Made by a program: the position numbers and the translations under genes | Origin: Minwuia sp. | Lineage (GTDB): Bacteria > Pseudomonadota > Alphaproteobacteria > Minwuiales > Minwuiaceae | Assembly: GCA_029210175.1 (NCBI GenBank) | Contig: JARGPL010000040.1 | Location: forward strand, 42,866 to 106,865 | DNA: 64,000 nucleotides | Reading direction: 5' to 3' | Shown here: positions 17,323-26,343 of the stretch, one piece after another | Numbering within the stretch: position 1 is the first letter of the stretch | Layout: each line of letters begins with the position of its first letter | Notes under the pieces: model-generated | What the model was told of the DNA's origin: nothing | The model's database searches: none | What the model saw: only the letters and a program-made list of their open reading frames with translations

Positions 17323-19697
17323 CAGCCTTCCTCCTTCGGCAGTCGCACCAGTCGGACACTGACTGTCGGGAAGCGGCCCAGCGTTGCTTCGTTGATGTCC
17401 ATTTCGACGCTGTTGACGCAGCTGGCGAATCCGCTGCCCTCCGGCAGCAACTGCGTCGTTGCGAACGACAGCGACCCGAAGCCCGCAGCCATGTCCCAGC
17501 TACAGGCCAGGTCGAACGGGGACAGGTCACCGATCCCCGAAACGCTGGCCGTGACCCGGTGCGACACGCCCTGGCGATAGATTTCCGGGATGTCCAGACT
17601 GATGCGCGGCGTGATCGCCTGCACCCGACCCTGGTCGATGCGCGCGACCTCGGCCCCGTCATCCTGGACGATTGCCACATGCCTCGTCGCCACATTGGCC
17701 GCGAACTGACGGCTGGCGACCCAGCTTGCGCCATCCTTGCTGAAGCGTTCGTCGAAGCTGCCCTGACTGGTTTCGTATCGGGCGATGTAGCGGCTCATGT
17801 CCGCATCACCGTCGATCAGCAGACGCCACACGAATCCGTTCGCTCCCAGATTGTCGATCACCAGCAACGCGTCGTTCAGGGTGAACACCGTCACGTCCCC
17901 CAGCAGGAACGGGACGTCGGGCGGCGGCGAGAAATCTGTCGTCGAAGCCGCGCTCGACCGCAGGATCGGACGCAGCGCCGCCTGCGGCAGTTCTTCCTGC
18001 TGGCGGGCGCGCACGACCGCACCTCTTCGGCGGTCTGATTCCATCAGCAGGCCACCACCCTGTGACTGCTGAATGCCAAAGGCGGGAACGCCGGGTGTGG
18101 GGAAGGACCGCTGAGTGCCATCCCGGAACCGAAGACTGACCTGGGCCTCGATCCCCTTCGCGCCTTCCACACGAAACAGGTCGAACGGACCCTGACGAAA
18201 ACCACCCTCGGCACCTTCGCGCCGCCCGACCAGGGCGATCCCGGCAACGGGTGGCGGGCGGAAGCGGACGGTCTCCACCGTGCTGAACAGCACCTCACCC
18301 TGCCGCGTGATCACGACATTGATGACGACCGGGGTTCCGATGGCCCGCACAACCCGTTCTGTCGAAGGTCTGGCAACCGGCAGCAGCAATGGCTGCCCAC
18401 CCGTCGGCACATCCAGTTCGCCCCGGTCATAGACCGCCTGCCCCGCCTCCGCCGTCCAGCTGACCTTCATGCCCGAGTTCGCAGGCAACGGACCGTCGAT
18501 CAGCATCTCGACAACGAAGTCGTCATCGACAAACGGGCGGCGGTCTGGCAGACGCAAGGCCACACGATTGACGGTCAGTTCCAGCGTGTCCTTCAACGAC
18601 CCGGCCGTGCTGCCCGCAGGCGCCACGACAAGTTCAGCCTGGCCCGGCAGCCCGGTACCCGAGACACGCAGCGATTTCCGTTGAAACCCGAGTGCCAGAG
18701 GTCCACCACGCAGATCAACCTGAACCGCGTCCATGTTCGGCAAGTTGAGCAGCCCTTCCCCATTCCCGGCCTGCACCCTGGCCAGCACTTCCAGACTGGT
18801 GCGCTGGTTGCGCGTTCCCGGACCTGTCAGCAGATGGCGGCGCAGACGCTGCTGCGCGGTGCCGATCTGCATGCCGATCAGTCCGACAACTTCCAGTTCG
18901 CTTGCCGGACTGCCGCCACTGTATGTCGGTGTGATGGGTTCGGAATCATCGACGAACACCTGACGACCGGTGCCATCACAATCCACGAAATCGAACCGCG
19001 CGCCGCTGCCCCCGATCGCCGGGAACGGAAAACGACCCGCACTGCCCGGGACCACGTGATGGCGCTGCGCGTCAAAGCTGTAGCCACCGCTGACGCTCAG
19101 GCGGTTGCCGATCAGATTGGTGATGTCGACCTGGCGGCGCTGCAGGGGAACCGAGAACCGCTTCTTCTGGATCAGCGTTTCGATGGAATTGTTGCGCGTG
19201 TTACGCCGTGTCGTCTTCTGGCACTCCCCCTCGCCGACGACAAAGACGCTGGCCGTGACCCGGACCGGCAGGCCATCCGGCAGACCCAGCAGGTCTGCTG
19301 TCGCTGCATCCGCAGCTATCCTGGCGGGGAAGCGATTGCCATGGCCATAGGTCACACGGACAGATCGCGGATCGATGTGTTCACCGGGCCGCAAGGTGTC
19401 GGAAGGTGTGACAGGGCTGAAGGCCGTCAGTTGCAGACGCGTCGGCTCCGGCAGGGCCAGCGCTTCCAGCCCGCCAGCACCGATCTCGCAGACCGTACCT
19501 TCCAGCTTTCCCGTCAGGCGGGCCGTGTCAGCCTTGTAGGTGGCCACATTTGCATCAACGAACGCCTGCAACAGGTCGCGGATTTTCGGAACCGGTGCCG
19601 CGAGATCATCGTTCTGGGCCATCGCGACCGGTGTCCACAGCGGAATGGCCAGCACGGCGGCGAGCAGCAGTCGTGCGCCGTTTACATTGCTCATCAC
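17322..19697 (-). CDS. Large exported beta-rich protein, unknown function
   Basis: A 791-residue protein with a signal peptide (ARLLLAAVLAIPLWTPVAMA, cleavage near AMA-QND). The rest is predicted mostly beta, with repeated blocks that read like Ig/bacterial Ig-like sandwiches (LELTVNRVALRLPDRRPF, VVINVVITRQGEVLFSTVET, ISLDIPEIYRQGVSHRVTAS). At least five Cys residues are spread along it, which suits an oxidising compartment. The start is GTG 19697 or the following ATG 19694; either overlaps the preceding stop. I do not recognise the family. A surface or periplasmic binding or structural role is a guess from composition. Confidence 0.6.
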   Translation of the reverse strand: MMSNVNGARLLLAAVLAIPLWTPVAMAQNDDLAAPVPKIRDLLQAFVDANVATYKADTARLTGKLEGTVCEIGAGGLEALALPEPTRLQLTAFSPVTPSDTLRPGEHIDPRSVRVTYGHGNRFPARIAADAATADLLGLPDGLPVRVTASVFVVGEGECQKTTRRNTRNNSIETLIQKKRFSVPLQRRQVDITNLIGNRLSVSGGYSFDAQRHHVVPGSAGRFPFPAIGGSGARFDFVDCDGTGRQVFVDDSEPITPTYSGGSPASELEVVGLIGMQIGTAQQRLRRHLLTGPGTRNQRTSLEVLARVQAGNGEGLLNLPNMDAVQVDLRGGPLALGFQRKSLRVSGTGLPGQAELVVAPAGSTAGSLKDTLELTVNRVALRLPDRRPFVDDDFVVEMLIDGPLPANSGMKVSWTAEAGQAVYDRGELDVPTGGQPLLLPVARPSTERVVRAIGTPVVINVVITRQGEVLFSTVETVRFRPPPVAGIALVGRREGAEGGFRQGPFDLFRVEGAKGIEAQVSLRFRDGTQRSFPTPGVPAFGIQQSQGGGLLMESDRRRGAVVRARQQEELPQAALRPILRSSAASTTDFSPPPDVPFLLGDVTVFTLNDALLVIDNLGANGFVWRLLIDGDADMSRYIARYETSQGSFDERFSKDGASWVASRQFAANVATRHVAIVQDDGAEVARIDQGRVQAITPRISLDIPEIYRQGVSHRVTASVSGIGDLSPFDLACSWDMAAGFGSLSFATTQLLPEGSGFASCVNSVEMDINEATLGRFPTVSVRLVRLPKEEG

Positions 19698-22600
19698 TTG
19701 CCCTCCGGAAAGCCGTCATCCGGCGCATCGTCGGCCACCCCGGATCGGATGATGTCCCTGTTCGCCTGACGCTCTGCCGCCGCCGCACCTGCCTGCTGCG
19801 CCAATCGGGTCCGGCGCTGTGCGTCGGTTTCATCCAGAAGGGTGCTCAACAGCGTGTCGGGAATGTCGGGTGCGGCCAGCTTCTCGCTCTTGCCGCCACC
19901 ACCTCCGCCGCCGTTTCTGGCCGTGCTGCGCAGGCCATCGGGATCATCCCCCGACGTGCTGTTCGACAGTGTGTTGCCGGCACGCGTCGCGGCCTTGATC
20001 GCGTCCGCGCGCCGGGCCAGATCCTGCACGGTCCTTGCCTCATCGCGGATCAGCTTGGACGCGGCGATGATGGTCTCTGCTTGCCGCACCGCCGCTTCGT
20101 CGGCTGTTCCGCGCACCTGCGGTCTCGCTTCCTGCAGGATCCGGCTGTCGCGCGCCTCATCCAGCGTGCGGGCAACGTCATCGGCGTCGGCATCGAAGAA
20201 ACTCCTGGGCTTGCCATCCTGCAGCGGACGGATACCGTCGAAGGTCGCCCCCTTGGTACCTGCGGCCCTGAAGCCGGGTGTGTCGAGCTTCTGGAACAGG
20301 GCGAAGGGGGTGATGGCATCGGTGAATGTCGTGATCTGTGCTGCAACAGGACAGCAGGGCAGTACCCCATCGATGATGATGCTCTGCAGCTTCCTGGCGC
20401 CCTCGACCGTACTGAGATCGAATTTTTCCCCGAACAGGTCGATGATCTCTGCCGTGCCGCCCTCTTCGATCAGGGCGGGGTTGTTGCGGCGGTTCTGGAT
20501 CACCTCATCCAGATTGATCACGCCGTCCCGGTCGAAGGCATTGACCTCCAGCCGGCCGCCATTGTCGAGTTGCAGGCCGATGTTGGGGGGCTTGAAGTCG
20601 ATCAGGACATGGCGGTTTTCCACTGCCTTGTTGGCCGCCTCCACCGATGCCGCGAACTGTTCCTCCGACAGGCGGCCATCCTGGTTGTTCTTGGCGATGA
20701 TCTCGACTTCCCTGGACCCGTCGATGCGCTCACTCTGCTTGATGGCGCGCCCCTGCTCATCGAAGATCACCAGTACCGGGTTGCCATCGGCATCCAGGAC
20801 GGTGTCGCCAAACTGATCCTTGATCGGAATGTCATCGGTCGTGCGGATACCCAGATCGCGCAGCCGCTTGCCCGCCTCGATATCGCGCAGCACGGCGCCA
20901 TCGCCTTCTGTCTTGAACCGCTGCACCACGATGTCCGGCCGTTCCCCGTCGAAGACTTCCTTGATGCCACCGGTCCCCAGTTTCTGCCCCACGGGCACGA
21001 CCGCCCCCTGCTCCCCGAAGACGGCCTGCTTCTGCTTGAAGGGCCGGTTGGCGTTGACCTGTCGGGTCTGGCGGTCGAGCAGGTTCTGAACGGACTGATC
21101 GATGATCTGCTGGCCGATGTTGGCGTCCTCTGCCCTTTGCAAGGCGGCGTTGATGACCTCCCGCGTCGGGCCGCCGGGCTGGCGGGCCTGCTGGCGCAGT
21201 TTCAACGCATCCCGCAGGGCGTTGATTTCCTGCAGCACATCCGGGCTCTGGCGCGTGTTCCGCAACCGTTCGATCTGGTCCAGCGTGTCCGCGATCTTCA
21301 GGTTGGTCTTGATGTCACGGACGGTATTGTTCACTCCCCGCACGATCTTGCCGCCGGTCCGGGCCACCCCGGCAAGACTGCCCTTCGCGCCAAGGACATT
21401 CAGCGCATCGAAGGCGCGGCCTTCCAGGATTGCGGCCGCCTTCTCCCGCTCCTTCGCCAGGGCAATGGCGTCTGCAAAGACCTGCTCGCGCCGTTCCGTG
21501 GCCTTGATGAAGGCTGCCACCTGTTCAGGTGTCGCATTGGCACCTGGCGTCTGAATGGGGTTGCCCAGGTCATCGACCAGTTGATCGGGAACCCCAAGGG
21601 ACGCCCCGGTATCGGACAGGAAGGAACTGCCAACGGTCATTGCCGCGCGGAACAGGTTGTTTTCCCTGGCGCTGCGGTTGGCTTCCTCGGTTTCACGCTG
21701 AACCAGCAGCCCGTTGGGGGAAATGAAATCAGCGGCATCGCCGATCAGGTTCGCGGCAGACTTCGCGACACCTTCCACGGTCTCGAAACCGATGTCGGTG
21801 AGACTGTTGAACGTGGCGCTGATGATCCCCTGAGACTTGTCGGTGAAGTTCCTGACAAAGGGTTGATAGATGGCCTGCGCAGCACCGCTGACCATCTTGC
21901 CGCCCAGACTGGCCAGATAGCCCGGCGTGCGCAGGAAGTTGCCGACAGTCGCATCCAGCAGCGCGGCATTGGCAAGCTGGCGGTTGGCCTCATCCTGCAG
22001 CGCCTTGACCTCGGCGAAGTCCCCGGCGATACGGACACCATCGCGCTTGAATGCCAGTTCATCGGGCAGCCTGACCGGCGGTGGCGGGTTCGGCAGCTGT
22101 GCCAGTGCGGCAAGGGCTTCGTTCAGGCCGACTGCTTCCGGCAGGACGCCGGGTATCTGCGTGAACAGGACACCATCCGGGTCCGGTCCGACAGCGTCGA
22201 AATCGATGCCTCGGAAACCGCCGCTCGCGACCGATTGCGCCAGACCACCATCACCGGGTGCGGGTTCACCAAGACAGTGCTCGAAGTCGCGGCTGTCGAA
22301 CATGCGACGCAGGTCGGCCTGCAGGCGTACATGCACATTGCCGAGGTCGGTCAGTTCCGTCCGCCGCAGTTCCAGTTCTGCATTGACCTTGACGATCTGC
22401 TGCAGCGCCCGCGACGCATGGTCCGTCGCGATTTCTTCCATCGCGACGTAGTTCCGGTCGTGGCGCTGACGCAGGGCATTTGCAGCCTGGATCTCCTGGG
22501 GGTCAAAGCTCATCGCTGCCACGGGGACGCCAAACATCGACGCGGCATTGCTGTTGCCTGCACGCCTGGCCTCGACCAGGGCTGCTGTCTTCGCGTCCAG

Positions 22601-22954
22601 CAGGACGCGTGCCGCCGCCGCTTCCAACGCGATCTGCTGATGCACCTTGGCCAGATCCTGCAGCGGGATCAGGTCTTCGACGAAAATGCGGGTGCCCTTG
22701 GCGCGGCGGAACTCGCTGGCCGAAACCAATGCAATGGAATAGCGGCGCTTGGCGTCCAGCAGGGACTGCATCAACGTGACCGGCGGGGCACAGGATTGCA
22801 CAACCTGGTTACGGCGTTCCTCGATCTCGGCACGCAACAATGCCAGATCACCGGTGCAGACCTGCGCCGTATCACCCTGCGCGACAGAAGGGTGAGGCAG
22901 GAGACCGAGTATAACGAAGGCGACGAGGGCAAGCAGGGTGCGGATCATTGTCAT
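19694..22954 (-). CDS. Exported 1086-residue protein with kinase-like domain
   Basis: The signal peptide is residues 1-25 (LLALVAFVILGLLPHPSVAQ). Residues about 35-230 are charged and helical, probably coiled coil. The middle (230-640) has short hydrophobic stretches and more helices. Residues about 655-850 resemble a protein-kinase-like fold: a glycine loop LGTGGIKEVF at 659-668, a strand DIVVQRF where the usual Lys is not obvious, a helix with Glu (DIEAGKRLRDLG), a hinge-like segment (IKQSERIDGS), a catalytic-loop match DFKPPN at 786-791 (Asp, Lys, Asn in place) and a DFG-like FDRDG at 807-811. A Gly-run linker lies near 1015. ATGA overlap upstream, GTGA/TGATG overlap downstream. The fold is inferred from motifs; a periplasmic kinase would need an ATP source or would act elsewhere. 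Confidence 0.6.
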   Translation of the reverse strand: MTMIRTLLALVAFVILGLLPHPSVAQGDTAQVCTGDLALLRAEIEERRNQVVQSCAPPVTLMQSLLDAKRRYSIALVSASEFRRAKGTRIFVEDLIPLQDLAKVHQQIALEAAAARVLLDAKTAALVEARRAGNSNAASMFGVPVAAMSFDPQEIQAANALRQRHDRNYVAMEEIATDHASRALQQIVKVNAELELRRTELTDLGNVHVRLQADLRRMFDSRDFEHCLGEPAPGDGGLAQSVASGGFRGIDFDAVGPDPDGVLFTQIPGVLPEAVGLNEALAALAQLPNPPPPVRLPDELAFKRDGVRIAGDFAEVKALQDEANRQLANAALLDATVGNFLRTPGYLASLGGKMVSGAAQAIYQPFVRNFTDKSQGIISATFNSLTDIGFETVEGVAKSAANLIGDAADFISPNGLLVQRETEEANRSARENNLFRAAMTVGSSFLSDTGASLGVPDQLVDDLGNPIQTPGANATPEQVAAFIKATERREQVFADAIALAKEREKAAAILEGRAFDALNVLGAKGSLAGVARTGGKIVRGVNNTVRDIKTNLKIADTLDQIERLRNTRQSPDVLQEINALRDALKLRQQARQPGGPTREVINAALQRAEDANIGQQIIDQSVQNLLDRQTRQVNANRPFKQKQAVFGEQGAVVPVGQKLGTGGIKEVFDGERPDIVVQRFKTEGDGAVLRDIEAGKRLRDLGIRTTDDIPIKDQFGDTVLDADGNPVLVIFDEQGRAIKQSERIDGSREVEIIAKNNQDGRLSEEQFAASVEAANKAVENRHVLIDFKPPNIGLQLDNGGRLEVNAFDRDGVINLDEVIQNRRNNPALIEEGGTAEIIDLFGEKFDLSTVEGARKLQSIIIDGVLPCCPVAAQITTFTDAITPFALFQKLDTPGFRAAGTKGATFDGIRPLQDGKPRSFFDADADDVARTLDEARDSRILQEARPQVRGTADEAAVRQAETIIAASKLIRDEARTVQDLARRADAIKAATRAGNTLSNSTSGDDPDGLRSTARNGGGGGGGKSEKLAAPDIPDTLLSTLLDETDAQRRTRLAQQAGAAAAERQANRDIIRSGVADDAPDDGFPEGK

Positions 22955-23568
22955 TCTCCCGATGCGGTCAGCAGGCGTTCAGCTGCTGCGCGGCGGAGGC
23001 GCATGATTTCCTTCAGGTCATCGACGCTGTAACAGCCATTGAGCGATATGGTCCTGCGGTCACCAGGGCCGGTCACCGCGACGCGAAAGACGCGCGCCAA
23101 CGCCGGGTCACCCGATGTGGGAAAGGCATCGACCGGTTCCTTGTCGGCCAGAGCGAGTTCGGCGCGCGCTGCCGCCCGCACCGCTTCCGGGTCGGACAGG
23201 TCGTGCGTTCCACCGGGCAGCGCCCGGCCCGCCTGCGCGTAAGCCTGCTGCACGGAGCGCAGGTCATTGCCGATCCAGGTCACGGCGTTGCTGTCCGGGT
23301 CCCGCACAAAGCCAAGCGATGCCGCATCGAAGTAGCGAATGACGAACCGGCTCGTGACCGTCGGTGCATTGGAGCCATGGCAGAGCCTCTCGACCACGAA
23401 CTCGGCGATCCGCTCGCCCTCGGTCAGGCGATGTTCAACGATCGTTTCCCTGGGTCCGACCTCAACTGTTTCCGCAGACGCAACGGCCGAAACAGCAGTG
23501 ATTGCGCCCCATGCAAGGAACATAAGGCCTGGTTTCGGCAGGAACAGGATCAAATTCAATTTGGGCAT
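22951..23568 (-). CDS. Small exported protein, first gene of the six-gene set
   Basis: A 205-residue protein of unknown function. The hydrophobic segment PGLMFLAWGAITAVSAVASA near residues 13-32 is a signal peptide with probable cleavage at ASA-ETV. The mature part is mixed alpha/beta, with Cys in VVERLCHGS and LNGCYSVDD and a C-terminal helix (DLKEIMRLRRAAAERLL). It overlaps the next gene as ATGA (22951-22954). The ribosome site is weak (GGAAG) and sits beside a short inverted repeat, so translation of the whole coupled set could be controlled here. Confidence 0.6.
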   Translation of the reverse strand: MPKLNLILFLPKPGLMFLAWGAITAVSAVASAETVEVGPRETIVEHRLTEGERIAEFVVERLCHGSNAPTVTSRFVIRYFDAASLGFVRDPDSNAVTWIGNDLRSVQQAYAQAGRALPGGTHDLSDPEAVRAAARAELALADKEPVDAFPTSGDPALARVFRVAVTGPGDRRTISLNGCYSVDDLKEIMRLRRAAAERLLTASGE

Positions 23569-23579
23569 GACTGGCGCTT

Positions 23580-23648
23580 CCGATTTTTTCCAACAATCGG
23601 GAGGCTAGTATTGCCAGCATCATGACCACACCTGTCCGACTGGACAGG
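23580..23648 (-). other. Two short inverted repeats before the six-gene set
   Basis: The 118-base spacer 23569-23686 holds CCTGTCC-gact-GGACAGG at 23631-23648 (7-bp perfect stem) and CCGATT/AATCGG at 23580-23600, the second next to the GGAAG ribosome site of the downstream gene. The first could be an operator or part of a terminator for the 574-residue gene; no U-run follows it. Both are seen directly; their roles are inferred. Confidence 0.35.
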
Positions 23649-23686
23649 TCAGCCAGAAAACGGCCCTGATGTGACGCTTTTCTGCC

Positions 23687-25411
23687 TCAGGCAGATGATG
23701 CTTCAGCTTCCGCGGGAGTGGCTGGATCGGCACTTCTCGGCGCAAATTCGATGTCGGCGCGGGCCAGCATCGCTGTCAGGGTCTCCAGTCTGCTGATCTT
23801 CTCTTCCTTGCTGTCAATACCAGCGAAGAAGGACGCCCGGAATTCGGAATTGAGCAAGAGTTTCCGCACCAGCTGGCGTGCCTCATCCTCCGCCTTGCCC
23901 ACCGTGAAGTAGCCTTCCAGAACCATCTTGAGCAGACCGATGCACTTGTCCGCGACACTGTTGTTGCCGGCAAGCAGCCGTTTGAAGAGCTGGCGTTTCT
24001 GCAAGAGGCGGCAGCAGAGATCATCAAGCCTTTCTGACAGACGTCGCTGATGCAGATCCTGCAGGTCTGCCGCCAGTACCGATTTCTGGATCGTGGCCAG
24101 ATGCTTCATGCGCTCCGAAACGGGTATGTCACCTTCCGTGAAGTAGGCTTCTGCCTGGGCCGACGTCAGGATTGGCAGCAGGAACTCTCCCAGCTTTCGC
24201 TTGTTGGCCGCACCAAGGATGTAGGGTTCCAGATCGATCAGACGCATGGCTCTGGCATCCGGCTCCTCAGCGCCGTGCAGATACTCGGCGATGGCCTCAG
24301 GATGCAGCCAGCGGGTCCCGCGTGCGCTCGCCAATTCCATGACCCGGGTGCCCCCCAGCCAGGAGCCGTCTTCGCGTTTCAGCTTCGCTGTCAGATCGTG
24401 AACAGCTCTCGCTTCGGCGCGAATGTCACCATCGACCAGCTTCCGGGGGCTGCGCAGGGCCTCGATCAGATGCTGTTCCAGCGATTGGCGGGCATGGGAC
24501 ATCTTTCCCGCCGCGATCAGCCGGTTGACCGTATGGGCCTCGGGTGCGGCCAGCGGATCCTCCGCGGGCAGACGACCATGCGCCAGCAGAGCGGTCGCTG
24601 AAAGTTCGTCGTACAGCGTTTCCCGCTCCCCGATCAGGCGATGCGCGACATTACCGAGCGACAGCAGATCCCCGACGAAGGTGTCCGCCACTTCGTGCAC
24701 CCAGTCCGGGTGGTCGGCGCGGACCGGGCCAAGCACCCGACCGAGCTTTTCGCCATAGCCTTGCGCGCTCGCCAGATGGTTGACCAGCGCGACATTGAGC
24801 AGGTAGGTGCGGCTTTCCTTGGGTGTGATCTCGGCAATCAGCGCATCCAGATCATTGTCGACAAGCCGCAGTTCGCCCGCCATCTGCTTGTCGCGTCGGA
24901 GAGCCACGATCCCACGATCAATGATCTCGTAGATCTGCTTGATGCGTTCCTGAACGCCCTGACCGGTCTCGCGCACCTGGGCGATCGAGGTTTGTTGAAC
25001 GGCGCGTTGCATGGCGGTGCCGTCATCCTGCAACCGTTCAACGTAATCGAGGGAGTGGATCAGTTCCGTCGCCGTCAGACCCCAGCGAACCAGTTCACTG
25101 CGCAACAGGCGATTGATCGACCGCCGACCCTCGTAGGAATACAGGTCCTCGACCTTCCAGCAGATGCCGGGAATGGGATCAGAGTCATATTTCGACGTCC
25201 GCATCTTGGCGCCAGAGAAGAATATCTGACCCGAACGGAACGTCCCCGAAGACTTGTCAAAGCGCTCCCGCATCACCTTCACGGCGCGGTAGCTGCTGCG
25301 CGCCTGCCTGGCAGCCTCAAGCGCCTCTTCCTGACCATCGACCACGGCGATGATCGTCCATGACGTGCCGCGCTGTCCCAGCACTTCGTAATGAATCTTG
25401 TTGCCACTCAC
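23687..25411 (-). CDS. Cytoplasmic helical protein of unknown function
   Basis: A 574-residue protein with no signal peptide or membrane segment. Residues about 5-60 (IHYEVLGQRGTSWTIIAVVDG, then AVKVMRERFDKSSGTF) resemble a small N-terminal domain that I believe recurs in uncharacterised alphaproteobacterial proteins, but I cannot name it. The rest is almost wholly helical with many charged residues. The start is a GTG with GGAAGG seven bases upstream. It reads toward the exported six-gene set on the same strand with a 118-base gap. A regulatory or scaffold role is possible; nothing catalytic is visible. Confidence 0.65.
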   Translation of the reverse strand: MSGNKIHYEVLGQRGTSWTIIAVVDGQEEALEAARQARSSYRAVKVMRERFDKSSGTFRSGQIFFSGAKMRTSKYDSDPIPGICWKVEDLYSYEGRRSINRLLRSELVRWGLTATELIHSLDYVERLQDDGTAMQRAVQQTSIAQVRETGQGVQERIKQIYEIIDRGIVALRRDKQMAGELRLVDNDLDALIAEITPKESRTYLLNVALVNHLASAQGYGEKLGRVLGPVRADHPDWVHEVADTFVGDLLSLGNVAHRLIGERETLYDELSATALLAHGRLPAEDPLAAPEAHTVNRLIAAGKMSHARQSLEQHLIEALRSPRKLVDGDIRAEARAVHDLTAKLKREDGSWLGGTRVMELASARGTRWLHPEAIAEYLHGAEEPDARAMRLIDLEPYILGAANKRKLGEFLLPILTSAQAEAYFTEGDIPVSERMKHLATIQKSVLAADLQDLHQRRLSERLDDLCCRLLQKRQLFKRLLAGNNSVADKCIGLLKMVLEGYFTVGKAEDEARQLVRKLLLNSEFRASFFAGIDSKEEKISRLETLTAMLARADIEFAPRSADPATPAEAEASSA

Positions 25412-25524
25412 CCCGACACCTTCCCGTGTCCATATGCAGCAAATTCTGCCACCGCATGGTTAAGGTTCGGTTGATGGTAGAATGCCAGCCGCGTCAGTTC
25501 AGCCGAAAGTGGCCAGGACGCGCC

Positions 25525-26343
25525 TCAGGCTGCTTCGGGAACGATCTGACTCAGGCGACCACCAATGCGGACCGGCTCGATCGATTTTGCCAGCCCCGTG
25601 GCATCATCGCTTTCGACCAGAACGCCACAGACAGTCGCTTCGCCGAGCGCAGGCTCGAACCGGCTGCCCGGGGTCTTGTTGCGGAACCGGCGGATCGGTT
25701 CTTCCTTTGCCATGCCGATGACGGAGTCGTAATCGCCGCACATCCCGATATCGGACATGTAGGCCGTGCCGCCAGGAAAGATCTGGTGATCCGCAGTCGG
25801 CACATGGGTATGCGTCCCGACAACGACCGTGGCGCGACCGTCCGCGAAATGGCCCAGTGCAGCCTTCTCGCTCGTTGCCTCGGCATGCACGTCGACGAGC
25901 ACCATCTGCACGTTGCGGCCCGGCACCTGCGACTGCAATCCCTTGTCGAGTGCCTGAAACGGGCAATCCATGGCATCCATGAAGACCCGCCCCATGACCT
26001 GGATAACGGCGACGCGTCGCCCGCCGGGGACGTCGTAGACCGCGACGCCACGCCCCGGCGCACCGCTGGGAAAATTCGCCGGGCGGATCAGACGCGGTTC
26101 CCGCTGGAAGTGCGGCATGATTTCGCGATTGTCCCAGACATGGTTGCCAGTGACGATGACGTTGGTTCCGACGGCGAACAGCTCATCGCATATCTTGGGC
26201 GTGATACCGAAGCCACCTGCCGCATTCTCTCCGTTCACAACCACGAAGTCGGTCTTCAGCCGGGTGATCAGATCGGGCAGGTGCTTCACGACCCCGTCCC
26301 GTCCTGTACGGCCAACGATGTCGCCCAAATAGAGAAGTCTCAA
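25525..26343 (-). CDS. YmdB-family (TIGR00282) metallophosphoesterase
   Basis: A 272-residue dinuclear-metal phosphodiesterase. Metal-binding motifs of the family are all present: YLGDIVGRTGRD, VNGENAAGGFG, TGNHVWDN, DVHAEATSEK and VVGTHTHVPTAD. Characterised relatives hydrolyse 2',3'-cAMP and other cyclic nucleotides in vitro; the physiological substrate is unsettled. It overlaps the upstream cyclo-ligase gene as ATGA (26340-26343), a pairing I regard as common in this class. Length is normal. Confidence 0.92.
   Translation of the reverse strand: MRLLYLGDIVGRTGRDGVVKHLPDLITRLKTDFVVVNGENAAGGFGITPKICDELFAVGTNVIVTGNHVWDNREIMPHFQREPRLIRPANFPSGAPGRGVAVYDVPGGRRVAVIQVMGRVFMDAMDCPFQALDKGLQSQVPGRNVQMVLVDVHAEATSEKAALGHFADGRATVVVGTHTHVPTADHQIFPGGTAYMSDIGMCGDYDSVIGMAKEEPIRRFRNKTPGSRFEPALGEATVCGVLVESDDATGLAKSIEPVRIGGRLSQIVPEAA

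Noticed and set aside
19550..23032. Very long open frame on the plus strand opposite the 1086-residue gene
   Set aside because: GC-rich antisense shadow: no ribosome site, odd composition (His/Arg/Leu-rich) and no family resemblance, while the minus-strand gene has a signal peptide and coupled neighbours.
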